42,396 bases of DNA from CAZEFK01 sp964511405 (lineage in GTDB: Bacteria > Pseudomonadota > Alphaproteobacteria > Elsterales > Elsteraceae): the NCBI GenBank assembly GCA_964511405.1, contig CAZEFK010000033.1, forward strand, positions 1 through 42,396. Direction: 5' to 3'. Position numbers and translations under genes: made by a program. Below, one piece after another: positions 24,257 through 32,931 of the stretch (positions are counted from its first letter, which is position 1; each line of letters opens with the position of its first letter). The notes under the pieces were generated by a model. The model was not told the origin of the DNA and did no database searches. It saw nothing but the letters and a program-made list of their open reading frames with translations.

Positions 24257-24906
24257 CAGGCGGCGGCTCCCAGCCGGACCCGGCGCGATCGCGCCTCCTC
24301 GGCGAACTTCATGCGGTATTTCAGCCTGAGCGCCACGCGCTCCGCAGCATCCAGGTCACCCTGGCCGAAGGCGGCGGCCAAACCGTCGATGCAGTCGGCG
24401 ACGGCGGCGCGATTCGCCGCGGCCAGCCCCTCTACCGCCGCCGCGCTGTCGGCCTCGGCCAGCGCCTCGCGGGCCTCCATGGCCTCGATCAGCAGCGCCG
24501 GGTCGCTGACGGTATGGCTATCGCCGTCGGGCGCCCGGCGCCCGGCCAGGGTCAGCAGATAGATCGCCCGCCGCAACGGGTCCTTCAGCGTCTCGTAGGC
24601 CTGGTTGAGGCTGACCGCCTGGGCCTGGCTCAAGCTGCGCTCCTTGGCCGACCGGGTGCGGAAGCGGTCCGGATGGAGCTGGCGCGACCATCCGAAATAG
24701 CGCCGGTCGAGATCGGCCAGGTCCAGATCGAAGCGCCGGGCCAGGCCCAGCCTGGCAAAGTGGTCCGCCTCGCCGGGCGGCTGCACGGCGCCGCAGGTCG
24801 CGCAGAACGGGACTCCGGCGCCGACCGGGCCGCGGCAGGACCAGCAGCTGGAAATGGTCGGGCGGCCGGCCGCATCAGGCCGATCCGCCTTGTCAGGAGA
24901 CGTCAT
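24256..24906 (-). CDS. hscB: Fe-S co-chaperone HscB with N-terminal zinc-ribbon
   Basis: 216 residues, longer than enterobacterial HscB (about 170) because of an N-terminal extension with Cys21, Cys24, Cys35 and Cys38 (two CxxC pairs), a likely zinc-binding ribbon like that of mitochondrial HSCB. The J domain has His78-Pro79-Asp80 in 'FGWSRQLHPDRFRTRSAKER' and 'AVSLNQAYETLKDPLRRAIY'. The C-terminal helices bind IscU. It stimulates HscA ATPase and delivers IscU. Coupled to hscA; 37 bp after iscA. Confidence 0.94.
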   Translation of the reverse strand: MTSPDKADRPDAAGRPTISSCWSCRGPVGAGVPFCATCGAVQPPGEADHFARLGLARRFDLDLADLDRRYFGWSRQLHPDRFRTRSAKERSLSQAQAVSLNQAYETLKDPLRRAIYLLTLAGRRAPDGDSHTVSDPALLIEAMEAREALAEADSAAAVEGLAAANRAAVADCIDGLAAAFGQGDLDAAERVALRLKYRMKFAEEARSRRVRLGAAA

Positions 24907-24943
24907 CGATCAACCCGCACCTGGGCCCGACCGGGCGGGCCCA

Positions 24944-25276
24944 TCAAACGTGAAACGACTCGCCGCAGCCGCACCGGGCCTTCTCGTTCGGGTTGCGGAA
25001 CACGAACCCCGATTGCAGCTTGTCCTCGACGAAGTCCATCTCGGTGCCGATCAGGAACATCACGGCCTTGGGATCGATCAGGACGGTGACGCCCTTGTCC
25101 TCGACGACCTCGTCGAACTTGTTGCGCTCGTCGGCATATTCCAGCGTGTAGGACAGGCCCGAGCACCCCTTCGTGCGCACGCCGATGCGGATGCCGGCGG
25201 ACGGCTTGCCGCGCTTGCCCAACAGCGCCTGGACCCGGTTGGCCGCGGCGTCGGTCAAGCTCATCGCTTGGCGCAT
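24944..25276 (-). CDS. iscA: A-type Fe-S carrier
   Basis: 110 residues. The three conserved cysteines are Cys38 ('GVRTKGCSGLSYTLEY') and Cys102/Cys104 in 'RCGCGESFHV'. IscA-type proteins bind and transfer Fe-S clusters or iron. The ATG at 25276 has GGAGG at 8-nt spacing; an in-frame ATG at 25264 is the alternative. It lies in the expected place between iscU and hscB. Confidence 0.95.
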   Translation of the reverse strand: MRQAMSLTDAAANRVQALLGKRGKPSAGIRIGVRTKGCSGLSYTLEYADERNKFDEVVEDKGVTVLIDPKAVMFLIGTEMDFVEDKLQSGFVFRNPNEKARCGCGESFHV

Positions 25277-25288
25277 GCCGAATCCCTC

Positions 25289-25681
25289 CTACTCGGCCGC
25301 GGCCTTGGCGTGCTTCTGCCGATAGTCGGCAACCGCCGCCTTGATCGCATCCTCGGCCAGCACCGAGCAATGGATCTTGACCGGCGGCAACGCCAGGTGC
25401 TGGGCGATCTCGGTGTTCTTGATCGCCGCCGCCTCGTCCAGCCGCTTGCCCTTGATCCACTCGGTGGCCAGCGACGACGACGCGATCGCCGAGCCGCAGC
25501 CGAAGGTCTTGAACTTGGCGTCCTCGATCACGCCGTCGGCGCCGACCTTGATCTGCAGCTTCATGACGTCCCCGCAGGCAGGCGCGCCCACGAGCCCGGT
25601 GCCGACCGACTCGTCGCCCTTGTCGAACGAGCCGACGTTGCGGGGGTTGTTGTAGTGGTCGACCAGCTTGTCGCTATACAT
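25289..25681 (-). CDS. iscU: Fe-S cluster assembly scaffold
   Basis: 130 residues. Cluster-ligand cysteines are Cys36 ('GAPACGDVMKLQI'), Cys62 ('KTFGCGSAIASSSLATEW') and Cys105 ('KIHCSVLAEDAI'), with Asp38 also conserved. The HscA recognition motif LPPVK is at 98-102. IscU receives sulfur from IscS and is the scaffold for cluster assembly. It begins 54 bp downstream of iscS. Confidence 0.97.
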   Translation of the reverse strand: MYSDKLVDHYNNPRNVGSFDKGDESVGTGLVGAPACGDVMKLQIKVGADGVIEDAKFKTFGCGSAIASSSLATEWIKGKRLDEAAAIKNTEIAQHLALPPVKIHCSVLAEDAIKAAVADYRQKHAKAAAE

Positions 25682-25734
25682 GGTTCGTCTCCTTCAAGCG
25701 CTTATATAGGGATTTTCGGGCCCCGGTTCAGCGC

Positions 25735-27012
25735 TCAATGCGCCGCCCATTCGATCGATTTGAGGTCGATGCCCTCCTGGTGCATCTCCCACAGCGGACT
25801 CATGGAGCGCAGCCGCTCGACCTGGTCGATGATCTGTTCGGCGGCGAAGTCCACTTCCGCTTCGGTCGTGAAGCGGCCGAAGCCGATGCGCAGGCTGGTG
25901 TGCGCCAGTTCCTCCTCCACCCCCAGCGCCCGCAGCACGTAGGACGGCTCCAGCGACGCCGAGGTGCAGGCCGAGCCCGACGACACCGAGATGTCCTTGA
26001 TCCCCATCATCAGGCTCTCGCCCTCGACGAAGGCGAAGCTGATGTTGAGGTTGCCCGGGATGCGCCGGTCGGGGTCGCCGTTCAGGAAGGTTTCGGGCAA
26101 GCGCTCGGTGATCCGCGTGTAGAAGCGGTCGCGCAGGGCGTTCAGGCGCTTGGCCTCGTCGCCCATCTCGGCCTGGGCGATGCGGCAGGCCTCGCCCAGG
26201 CCGACGCACAGCGGCGTCGGCAGGGTCCCGGAGCGCATGCCGCGCTCCTGGCCGCCGCCGGTGATCATCGCTTGCAGGCGCACGCGCGGCTTGCGCCGCA
26301 CATAAAGCGCGCCGATGCCCTTGGGACCGTAGATCTTGTGGCCGCTGATCGACATCAGGTCGATCTTCATGGCCTCGACATCCAGCGGAATCTTGCCGAC
26401 GGCCTGGGCGGCGTCGGTGTGGAAGAACACGCCCTTGGCCCGGCACAGGGCGCCGATCTCGGCCAGCGGCTGGATCACGCCGATCTCGTTGTTGACCGCC
26501 ATGATCGAGACCATGACCGTCTTGGGCGTGATCGCCGCCTCCAGGTCGGCCAGGTCGATCAGGCCGTTCTGCCGGACCGGCAGGTAGGTGACCTCGAAGC
26601 CTTCCTGTTCCAGGTGCCGGCAGCTGTCGAGCACACATTTGTGCTCGGTCACGGCGGTGACGACGTGGTTCTTGCGGTCCTTGTAGAAGTGCGCCACGCC
26701 CTTGAGCGCCAGGTTGTTGGACTCGGTCGCGCCCGAGGTGAACACGATCTCGCGCGCGTCGGCGCCGATGATCGAGGCGACTTGGGTTCGCGCCTTCTCG
26801 ACCGCGTCCTCGGCCTCCCAGCCGAAGGGGTGGTTGCGGCTATGCGGGTTGCCGAACTTCTCGGTGAAATAGGGCAGCATCGTCTGGACCACCCGCGGAT
26901 CGCACGGGGTCGTCGCCTGATAGTCCAGGTAGATCGGCGTCGCCGGCCGGTTGGCCAGGCGCCCGGCCTCGGCGGGCGTCGACGTCGCGGTGCGTTCGGC
27001 TGTCGTGGTCAT
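25735..27012 (-). CDS. iscS: Cysteine desulfurase IscS
   Basis: 425 residues. The N-terminus has a roughly 25-residue Thr/Ala-rich extension before 'PIYLDYQATTPCDPRVVQTM'. PLP-enzyme blocks are 'VFTSGATESNNLALKGVAHF', 'HTDAAQAVGKIPLDVEAMKI' and the PLP lysine in 'SISGHKIYGPKGIGALYV'. The catalytic cysteine loop is 'VSSGSACTSASLEPSYVLRA'. It converts cysteine to alanine and passes persulfide to IscU, and probably MnmA. The ATG at 27012 has GGAAGGA upstream. It sits 16 bp after the second desulfurase gene. Confidence 0.95.
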   Translation of the reverse strand: MTTTAERTATSTPAEAGRLANRPATPIYLDYQATTPCDPRVVQTMLPYFTEKFGNPHSRNHPFGWEAEDAVEKARTQVASIIGADAREIVFTSGATESNNLALKGVAHFYKDRKNHVVTAVTEHKCVLDSCRHLEQEGFEVTYLPVRQNGLIDLADLEAAITPKTVMVSIMAVNNEIGVIQPLAEIGALCRAKGVFFHTDAAQAVGKIPLDVEAMKIDLMSISGHKIYGPKGIGALYVRRKPRVRLQAMITGGGQERGMRSGTLPTPLCVGLGEACRIAQAEMGDEAKRLNALRDRFYTRITERLPETFLNGDPDRRIPGNLNISFAFVEGESLMMGIKDISVSSGSACTSASLEPSYVLRALGVEEELAHTSLRIGFGRFTTEAEVDFAAEQIIDQVERLRSMSPLWEMHQEGIDLKSIEWAAH

Positions 27013-27028
27013 CCGAGGGTTCCTTCCG

Positions 27029-28153
27029 TCAGGCCGCCGATGCCGCCGGCCGTTCGGCGCGGACATGCATGCGGTGCCAGGCATGGATGAAGTCGTCGAC
27101 GTCGGCGGCGGTGCTGTCGCGGCCCAGGCTGACCCGGATCGCCGCGCCGGCACTCGCGGCCGGCAGTCCCATGGCGGCCAGCACATGGCTGGCCTTGACC
27201 TTGCCCGACGAGCAGGCGGCGCCGGCGCTGACCGCAAAGCCCGCCAAATCCAAGGCCATCACCTGGGTCTCGGCCGGCAGGCCGGGCCGCGCCAGGCAGC
27301 TGGTGTTGGGCAGCCGCGGCACCGTCCCGCCGACCATCCGGGTCTCGGGCGCGAGCGCCAGGGCGGCCGCCTCCAGCCGGTCGCGCAAACAGGCGATCCG
27401 GCCCATGCCGGGCAGCTCGGCCGCCGCCAGCTCGGCGGCGATACCGAAGCCGGCCAGCGCCGCCACATTCTCGGTCCCGGCGCGGAGCCCACGCTCCTGG
27501 CCGCCGCCGCGCAGCAGCGGTCGTGGCGCAGCGCCGCGCACGATCAGGGCCCCGGCGCCCTGCGGACCGCCCAGCTTGTGCGCCGACAGGGTCAGGAGAT
27601 CGACCCCCAGCGCCGCGATGTCGATGGCGATCCGGCCCGCGGCCTGGACCGCGTCGGTGTGGACCAGCGCGCCATGGCGGCGCGCCACCGCAACAGCCTC
27701 GGCCACCGGCTGGATCACGCCGGTCTCGTTGTTGGCCAGCATGATCGACACCAGCGCCGGCCGGCCGAGCGCCGCCAGCATGGCATCCAGGCGATCGAGA
27801 TCGACCACGCCGTCCGCGGTCACCGGCACGATCGCGGGCGCCGCGGCCGCCCGCAGCACGGCGTCATGCTCGATCGCCGACACCACCGGCACGCGGTCGG
27901 GATAGCCGGCCAGCGCCAGATTGTCGGCCTCGGTGCCCGAGGCCGTGAACACCACCTCGGCCGGGTCAGCGCCGACCAGTGCCGCGACCTGGCGGCGCGC
28001 CTGTTCGACGATCCGGCGCGCGGCGCGCCCGAAGCCATGGACCGAGGACGGGTTGCCCGGCGCCGCCCACACTGATGCCATCGCCGCCGCCGCTTCGGCG
28101 CGCAGCGGCTGGGTCGCATTCCAGTCGAGATAGCGCAGGGGCGGCCGGGTCAT
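27029..28153 (-). CDS. Second cysteine desulfurase (NifS/IscS-like)
   Basis: 374 residues, diverged from IscS but keeping all key parts: 'LRYLDWNATQPLRAEAAAAM', 'VFTASGTEADNLALAGYPDR', 'SIMLANNETGVIQPVAEAVA', 'LVHTDAVQAAGRIAIDIAAL', the PLP lysine in 'TLSAHKLGGPQGAGALIVRG', and the cysteine in 'VSAGAACSSGKVKASHVLAA'. It lies between iscR and iscS, 4 bp after iscR, as seen in several Rhodospirillales. Its partner (IscU or another sulfur acceptor) cannot be told from sequence. Confidence 0.9.
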   Translation of the reverse strand: MTRPPLRYLDWNATQPLRAEAAAAMASVWAAPGNPSSVHGFGRAARRIVEQARRQVAALVGADPAEVVFTASGTEADNLALAGYPDRVPVVSAIEHDAVLRAAAAPAIVPVTADGVVDLDRLDAMLAALGRPALVSIMLANNETGVIQPVAEAVAVARRHGALVHTDAVQAAGRIAIDIAALGVDLLTLSAHKLGGPQGAGALIVRGAAPRPLLRGGGQERGLRAGTENVAALAGFGIAAELAAAELPGMGRIACLRDRLEAAALALAPETRMVGGTVPRLPNTSCLARPGLPAETQVMALDLAGFAVSAGAACSSGKVKASHVLAAMGLPAASAGAAIRVSLGRDSTAADVDDFIHAWHRMHVRAERPAASAA

Positions 28154-28157
28154 CGGG

Positions 28158-28625
28158 TCAGGCGACGCTCTGCTGCGCCACGGCCGCCTCTGCGGCGGCG
28201 AGCTGGCGCGCCAGCACCCGCTTCTCGCAGATGTCGGCCAGCGACACCGAGCGCAGATAGACGTGGATGTGGTTGCCCAGCTCTTCCCACAGGTCGTGGG
28301 TCAGGCAGCGCGACTTGTCGTGGCGGCAGCCCGCCGAGGAGCCCACGGTGCAGCGGGTGGCGCGGATCGGCTCGTCGACGGCCAGGATGATATCGGACAC
28401 CCGGGTGTCGACCGGCTTGCGCGCCAGCAGGTAGCCGCCGCCCGGCCCGCGCACGCTCTTGACCAGGCTGCCACGGCGCAGCTTGGCGAACAGCTGCTCC
28501 AGATAGGACAGTGAAATCTCCTGGCGCTCCGCGATGTCGGCCAGGGCCACCGGCCGGCCGCCGCTGTGATAGGCGAGGTCGACCATGGCCATCACGGCAT
28601 ACCGGCCCTTGGTGCTGAGCTTCAT
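28158..28625 (-). CDS. iscR: Fe-S sensing Rrf2-family regulator IscR
   Basis: 155 residues. The winged helix starts 'MKLSTKGRYAVMAMVDLAYH', with the recognition region 'EISLSYLEQLFAKLRRGSLV' and the wing 'RGPGGGYLLARKP'. Cluster cysteines are Cys92, Cys100 and Cys107, spaced slightly wider than in E. coli (92, 98, 104). It represses the isc operon when it holds a [2Fe-2S] cluster. GGAGG lies 9 nt before the ATG and directly abuts a long hairpin. It heads the isc operon. Confidence 0.95.
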   Translation of the reverse strand: MKLSTKGRYAVMAMVDLAYHSGGRPVALADIAERQEISLSYLEQLFAKLRRGSLVKSVRGPGGGYLLARKPVDTRVSDIILAVDEPIRATRCTVGSSAGCRHDKSRCLTHDLWEELGNHIHVYLRSVSLADICEKRVLARQLAAAEAAVAQQSVA

Positions 28626-28639
28626 GGCAACCGTCCTCC

Positions 28640-28701
28640 GAAGGAAATGCGCTTTGCGCATTTCCTTCCATCCATGATGCGGGGAGCCCGTCGGGCTCCC
28701 C
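28640..28701 (-). promoter_or_regulatory. Hairpins in the iscR leader, one beside the Shine-Dalgarno
   Basis: A perfect 13-bp stem (28640-28652 with 28656-28668, loop of 3) ends directly next to the GGAGG of iscR (28635-28639). A second perfect 9-bp stem GGGGAGCCC/GGGCTCCCC occupies 28681-28689 and 28693-28701. Both lie in the 421-bp iscR-hydrolase gap and would be in the iscR mRNA leader if the promoter near 28923 is used. The rest of the gap is GC-rich with direct copies of GGCGCGGCC. Confidence 0.5.
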
Positions 28702-28922
28702 GGGCGCGGCCCCCGGCGCTCCCCGGGGCGCGGCCGCACGGCGCGACGGTAAGCCGCGCCATACCGCCGCGGGGCGCGACGCCGGATCTCGCATCACCAA
28801 GGTTCTTGAATAGCATCGGCCGCACTATTTAAGACTGGTTCGAACCGCCGCTCCGGACCGGCCCCACGCCGCTTCGGCGCGGATCGGACCGGGCACCCGG
28901 CTGGCGGGGCTCGCTCCACGGT

Positions 28923-28950
28923 CATATAATTCACCTACCGGGCCGGTCAA
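28923..28950 (-). promoter_or_regulatory. Candidate iscR operon promoter with a possible IscR half-site
   Basis: Leftward: TTGACC (28950-28945), a 16-bp spacer, TATATG (28928-28923). The sequence ATACTTGACC covering the -35 matches 9 of 10 positions of the left half of the E. coli type 1 IscR site; the right half is poorly conserved. This promoter would give a leader of about 290 nt before iscR. Confidence 0.4.
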
Positions 28951-29046
28951 GTATCAAAGGGCAATGTCGCATCGTTCACGGTGTGCGTAACCCCACGCGC
29001 CGGTCGGACATCGCCCCCTTCCCGGTCCCAACAGGCAAGGACATCC

Positions 29047-29727
29047 ATGCCCGAGGTCATCATCAACGGTCCCGAAGGTCGGCTCGAGGGTCGTTACCAC
29101 CACGCCAAAGTGGCCAATGCGCCGATCGCGCTGGTGCTGCACCCGCACCCCCAGCAGGGCGGGACCATGAACAACAAGGTGGTGCACGCGCTCTTCCAGA
29201 CCTTCATGCGGCGCGGCTTCTCGGTGCTGCGGTTCAACTTCCGCGGCGTCGGCCGGAGCCAGGGCAGCTTCGACCGTGGCGAGGGCGAACTGTCCGATGC
29301 CGCCTCGGCGCTCGATTGGCTGCAGATGTACAACCCCAACGCCCAGGCCTGCTGGGTCGCGGGGTTCTCGTTCGGCGCCTGGATCGGCATGCAGCTCCTG
29401 ATGCGGCGGCCCGAGATCGCGAGCTTCATCTCGATCGCGCCGCCGGCCAACCTGTTCGACTTCAGCTTCCTGGCGCCCTGCCCGGTCTCGGGCCTGGTGG
29501 TGCAGGGCGACGCCGACGAGGTCGTGCCCGAGACGGCGGTCGCCAAGCTGGTCCACAAGCTGTCGAATCAACGCGACATCACCATCGAGCACCGCATGGT
29601 GCGCGGCGCCAACCACCACTTCCAGAACCACCTGGAGGAGATGGCGCGCGTGGTCGATACCTATCTGGCGGCGGCCCCGTCGCTGGCCACGACCACCCCG
29701 GCGCCGGCCCGGGTCGCCGGCCGGTAG
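29047..29727 (+). CDS. Alpha/beta hydrolase (COG2945 type)
   Basis: 226 residues, cytoplasmic. Blocks are 'NAPIALVLHPHPQQGGTMNN', 'RGFSVLRFNFRGVGRSQGSF', the nucleophile elbow 'WVAGFSFGAWIGMQLLMRRP' (Gly-Phe-Ser-Phe-Gly), the acid in 'LVVQGDADEVVPETAVAKLV' and the histidine in 'VRGANHHFQNHLEEM', so the Ser-Asp-His triad is complete. The substrate is unknown. Relatives are often found beside iscR in this group of bacteria. AAGGA precedes the ATG at 29047. Confidence 0.85.
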   Translation: MPEVIINGPEGRLEGRYHHAKVANAPIALVLHPHPQQGGTMNNKVVHALFQTFMRRGFSVLRFNFRGVGRSQGSFDRGEGELSDAASALDWLQMYNPNAQACWVAGFSFGAWIGMQLLMRRPEIASFISIAPPANLFDFSFLAPCPVSGLVVQGDADEVVPETAVAKLVHKLSNQRDITIEHRMVRGANHHFQNHLEEMARVVDTYLAAAPSLATTTPAPARVAGR

Positions 29728-29732
29728 CCCCC

Positions 29733-32700
29733 TTACCGTGACTGGGAGAGCGCCGAGGGCGGCGTCGCGGTACCGCGCGGCAGCTCGAAGATCCGGCGCA
29801 GGATGCCGGGCGTCAGCGCGCTCAGCGGGTTGACCGAGACCGACGGGTTGTCGAGCGGTCCGGTCAGCGAGAACACGAAGGCGATGAACCCGCCATTGGG
29901 GCCGCCGGTCAGGATGTTGCCCAGCAGCGGGATGCTGTTCAGCACCTGATTGATGCCATTGGCCGGCACCAGCGTGCCGGCCAGGTCGGCCCGGCCGCTG
30001 GCGCGGTCGACCGTACCATGCAGGTTGAGGCCCAGCGCCAGCCCGGCGGCATTGCTGTCCTGGATCTGCCACTCGGTCGCGGTGCGGCTGAAGTCGGCGT
30101 AGAGATTCCGGAAGGCGACGCCCTCGCCGGCCAGCATCTCGGGAATGCCGGTGATCGACGCGACCGCGACCAACCGGGCCAGGACCGGCAGCCGGACCAG
30201 CCGGAAGTTCGAGATCTCCAGATGGCCGTTGAGCCGCTCGGCGGCCGGGGCGTCGATGAAGCGGCCGCTCACCACGAGCTGGCCGCCCCGCATGGAATCG
30301 AGCAGTCCGGTCGCGGCGAGCAGGGAGCCCGCGTCCGTGGCCCGGATCACCAGGTCGCGACCGCCCTGGCGGGGCGCCACGGTCATCTCGACCTTGGCAG
30401 CGCCGACCTGACCGTCGATCCGGGCCGCCTCGATCCGGTCGCCGGCAACGCGGACGGACCCGCGCACCTGGCGGATCACGCGGTCGGGGCCGAGGACGAC
30501 CTCGCCGACCGTGGCCGCGACCTCGATGCTGCGCTGCGGCTTCGGCTGACCGCCGTCGGGGGCGTCGCGCTGCGCCATCAGCTTGGTGCCGTCGAACCGG
30601 GCGCCTGTCGCGGTGATCGAGATCCGCCCGGCGCCGCGCAGGATGTCGACCCGGCTCAAGTCGGTGCCGCCGATATGCAGCGGCGCGACGTGGACTTCGG
30701 CGATGTCGCCGGCCTGGTCGAAGCGTCCCGAGGCACTCACCGAGATGCCGGCGCCGTCGAGCTGCGCGCCGGCGATGCGCTCGAAGCGGCCGTCCAGAAG
30801 CGTCAGGTCGCCGCGCAGGGCGGCCGGCGTGCCCGCGGGCTTGGCCCAGCCCAGCCAATCGACGCCGACGGCGGTTTGCGTCAGGTCGAGGCGCGCATGG
30901 AGGGTGGCATGGCGGGCGTCGGTCTCCTCGTAGACGACGTCGGCGCCGACCGGCCCGGTCGGGGACGGCGCCAACTCGATGCCGAGGGCCGACCGGGCAG
31001 CATCGTCGGCCGTGCCGCGCAGGTCGAAGCGCCGGCGGAACGGCGCGTCGTCGGCGAACTGCTCGGTCCAGATCACCGACAGCGGCACGCCGGCCAGCAC
31101 GCCCTGGCCGGTCACCTGCATGCCGTCGCGGGTGATCTCGGCATCGAAGCGGCCGTCGGTCAGCGCCTGGCCGCGGAACACCGCCGGGGCCGCGACGCGG
31201 TCCAGGTTCGCCTTGGCGCCGAGCTTGACCAGATCAAGCTTCAGCTTGTCGACCAGCGGAAACTGCGCCGTGAGCCGCGTCGTCTGATCGCCGGCCACGC
31301 TCGCCGCCTGGATGCCGAAGCGCCTGATGTAGCCCAGCCGCGGCGCATCGAGCACGGTCAGGGCATCGGCGACCGGCCCTTTGGCCAGCAGGCTGATGTC
31401 CATCATCTGGTTGGTCGTGTCGAGACCCGAGATGCCGACGGCGCCGCTCTCGAGCCGGATGCGCTTGAGCTGGCCGCCCGTGATCGCCAGGTCCATGCGC
31501 GCGGCGTTGAAGGTGCCGGTGCCGGCCACGTTCTCGGCCGGCGGCAGCCCGGCCAGGTAGATCAGCCGCATCTTCTCGAACGCCAGCGTGCCGTCGAGCG
31601 CCTGCAGGCTCCAATCGTCGTCGGCGCGGCGATACTGGGCCTGGACCTTGGCCGCGGCCTCGCGAACGATCCCTTTGGCGGCGTTGGCGATCAGCCAGCG
31701 CCGCGGATTGGGGGCGAGCGTCGGCGGCCAGTAGTGCTTGAGGTCATCGGCGGCGACGTTCCGGACCTGCAGTTCGGCGCCGACGCTCACGCTGTTGCCG
31801 TCGTCGGCGGCGCCGCCGCTGAGCGCGATCGCCACGCCGCCGAACTCCAGCCCGGCATGCTCCAGCACGACCGAACGCGCGACCAGGTCGGCGCTGGCCT
31901 TGAGCGCCCCGGATTGGATCGCGATCGGCTCGGCGAGCGGGGCGCCGGTCAGCGTCCCGGGCTGCACCGAGAGGTCGACCCCGACCCGGCTGATCCGGAA
32001 GGCCCGGGTAAGGGTCGCGGTCACCGTACCCCCAACCGTGCCGTCATAGGCGACCGGGGCGCCGGCAGGCAGCAGGCCGAGCAGCGCCTGTGTCGGCACC
32101 GCATCGGCGTCCAGCCGGAGCGGCATCTCGGCCTGGTCCGAGGCCAGCGCGGCGCTGGCGCGGACCGTCACGGGCGTGCCGCCCAGGTCGACCGCGCCGG
32201 CGCCCGCGATCGTCACCCGACGGCCGTGGCGGGCGATCGTGAGCGTCAGGCCATGGAGGTGCCATAGCCGCCCGCTCTGCCGGTCATCCAGCTCGATGCT
32301 GCCGTCGGCGACGCGGATCGCCGACAGCAGCCGCAGCGACAGGTCGTGGCCGGGGTCGGTGTCGAGCAGGCTGTCGAGCGTGGTCATGGGGTTGCCGTCG
32401 GCGGTCGCCTCGGGCCCGGAGTCGGGGGGCCCGGAGTCGCGGGGGCCGATCTCGATTTGGCCGTCGGCGTTCCGTATCGCCCGGAGCTCAGGACGGACCA
32501 GGGTCAGGTCCAGCGGCAGCAGCTGGCCCTGGGCCAGGCCCGACAGGCTGAACCGGGCCGACAGCTCCGGCAGCGACGCGGTCGGTCCGGCGGCGGTCAG
32601 GCGGATGCGGACGCCGTGGGCACGCAGCTCGATCGCGCGGTCGCCGCGATCCCAGACCAGTTCGCTCTCGGCGATGGCGACCTGGCGACCCTGGGCCGGG

Positions 32701-32870
32701 TTGCTCAGCAGCCGTTCCAGGCTGGTGCGCGCGAAATCCAGCGGCAACGGCCCATGGGACAGCCGCCAGAGCAAGGCGCCGGCGCCGATCAGGGCCAGCA
32801 CCGCCAGCGCCGCCATCACCTCCAGGAAGATCCGGGTCGGCAGGCTGCGGATCAGGCGCACGCCCCTCAT
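29733..32870 (-). CDS. AsmA/YhdP-like envelope protein (DUF3971)
   Basis: 1045 residues. One N-terminal membrane anchor ('IFLEVMAALAVLALIGAGAL'); the rest is a long beta-rich periplasmic body, with the AsmA-like C-terminal block 'GFIAFVFSLTGPLDNPSVSV' and 'NPLSALTPGILRRIFELP' at the end. Relatives of YhdP/TamB type form bridge-like proteins that move phospholipids to the outer membrane. Family assignment rests on length, topology and these end motifs. It is divergent from glnE (61 bp) and convergent with the hydrolase (5 bp). Confidence 0.85.
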   Translation of the reverse strand: MRGVRLIRSLPTRIFLEVMAALAVLALIGAGALLWRLSHGPLPLDFARTSLERLLSNPAQGRQVAIAESELVWDRGDRAIELRAHGVRIRLTAAGPTASLPELSARFSLSGLAQGQLLPLDLTLVRPELRAIRNADGQIEIGPRDSGPPDSGPEATADGNPMTTLDSLLDTDPGHDLSLRLLSAIRVADGSIELDDRQSGRLWHLHGLTLTIARHGRRVTIAGAGAVDLGGTPVTVRASAALASDQAEMPLRLDADAVPTQALLGLLPAGAPVAYDGTVGGTVTATLTRAFRISRVGVDLSVQPGTLTGAPLAEPIAIQSGALKASADLVARSVVLEHAGLEFGGVAIALSGGAADDGNSVSVGAELQVRNVAADDLKHYWPPTLAPNPRRWLIANAAKGIVREAAAKVQAQYRRADDDWSLQALDGTLAFEKMRLIYLAGLPPAENVAGTGTFNAARMDLAITGGQLKRIRLESGAVGISGLDTTNQMMDISLLAKGPVADALTVLDAPRLGYIRRFGIQAASVAGDQTTRLTAQFPLVDKLKLDLVKLGAKANLDRVAAPAVFRGQALTDGRFDAEITRDGMQVTGQGVLAGVPLSVIWTEQFADDAPFRRRFDLRGTADDAARSALGIELAPSPTGPVGADVVYEETDARHATLHARLDLTQTAVGVDWLGWAKPAGTPAALRGDLTLLDGRFERIAGAQLDGAGISVSASGRFDQAGDIAEVHVAPLHIGGTDLSRVDILRGAGRISITATGARFDGTKLMAQRDAPDGGQPKPQRSIEVAATVGEVVLGPDRVIRQVRGSVRVAGDRIEAARIDGQVGAAKVEMTVAPRQGGRDLVIRATDAGSLLAATGLLDSMRGGQLVVSGRFIDAPAAERLNGHLEISNFRLVRLPVLARLVAVASITGIPEMLAGEGVAFRNLYADFSRTATEWQIQDSNAAGLALGLNLHGTVDRASGRADLAGTLVPANGINQVLNSIPLLGNILTGGPNGGFIAFVFSLTGPLDNPSVSVNPLSALTPGILRRIFELPRGTATPPSALSQSR

Positions 32871-32931
32871 CGCCGGTTACCGTTGGGCAACCGGGTTGAC
32901 CGGCTCCCGTCCGCGGCGCCAGGGTCGGGCC

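Noticed and set aside
28640..28701. Terminator upstream of iscR
   Set aside because: The stems lack a following T-run on either strand and the first directly abuts the iscR ribosome-binding site, so a leader structure is more likely.
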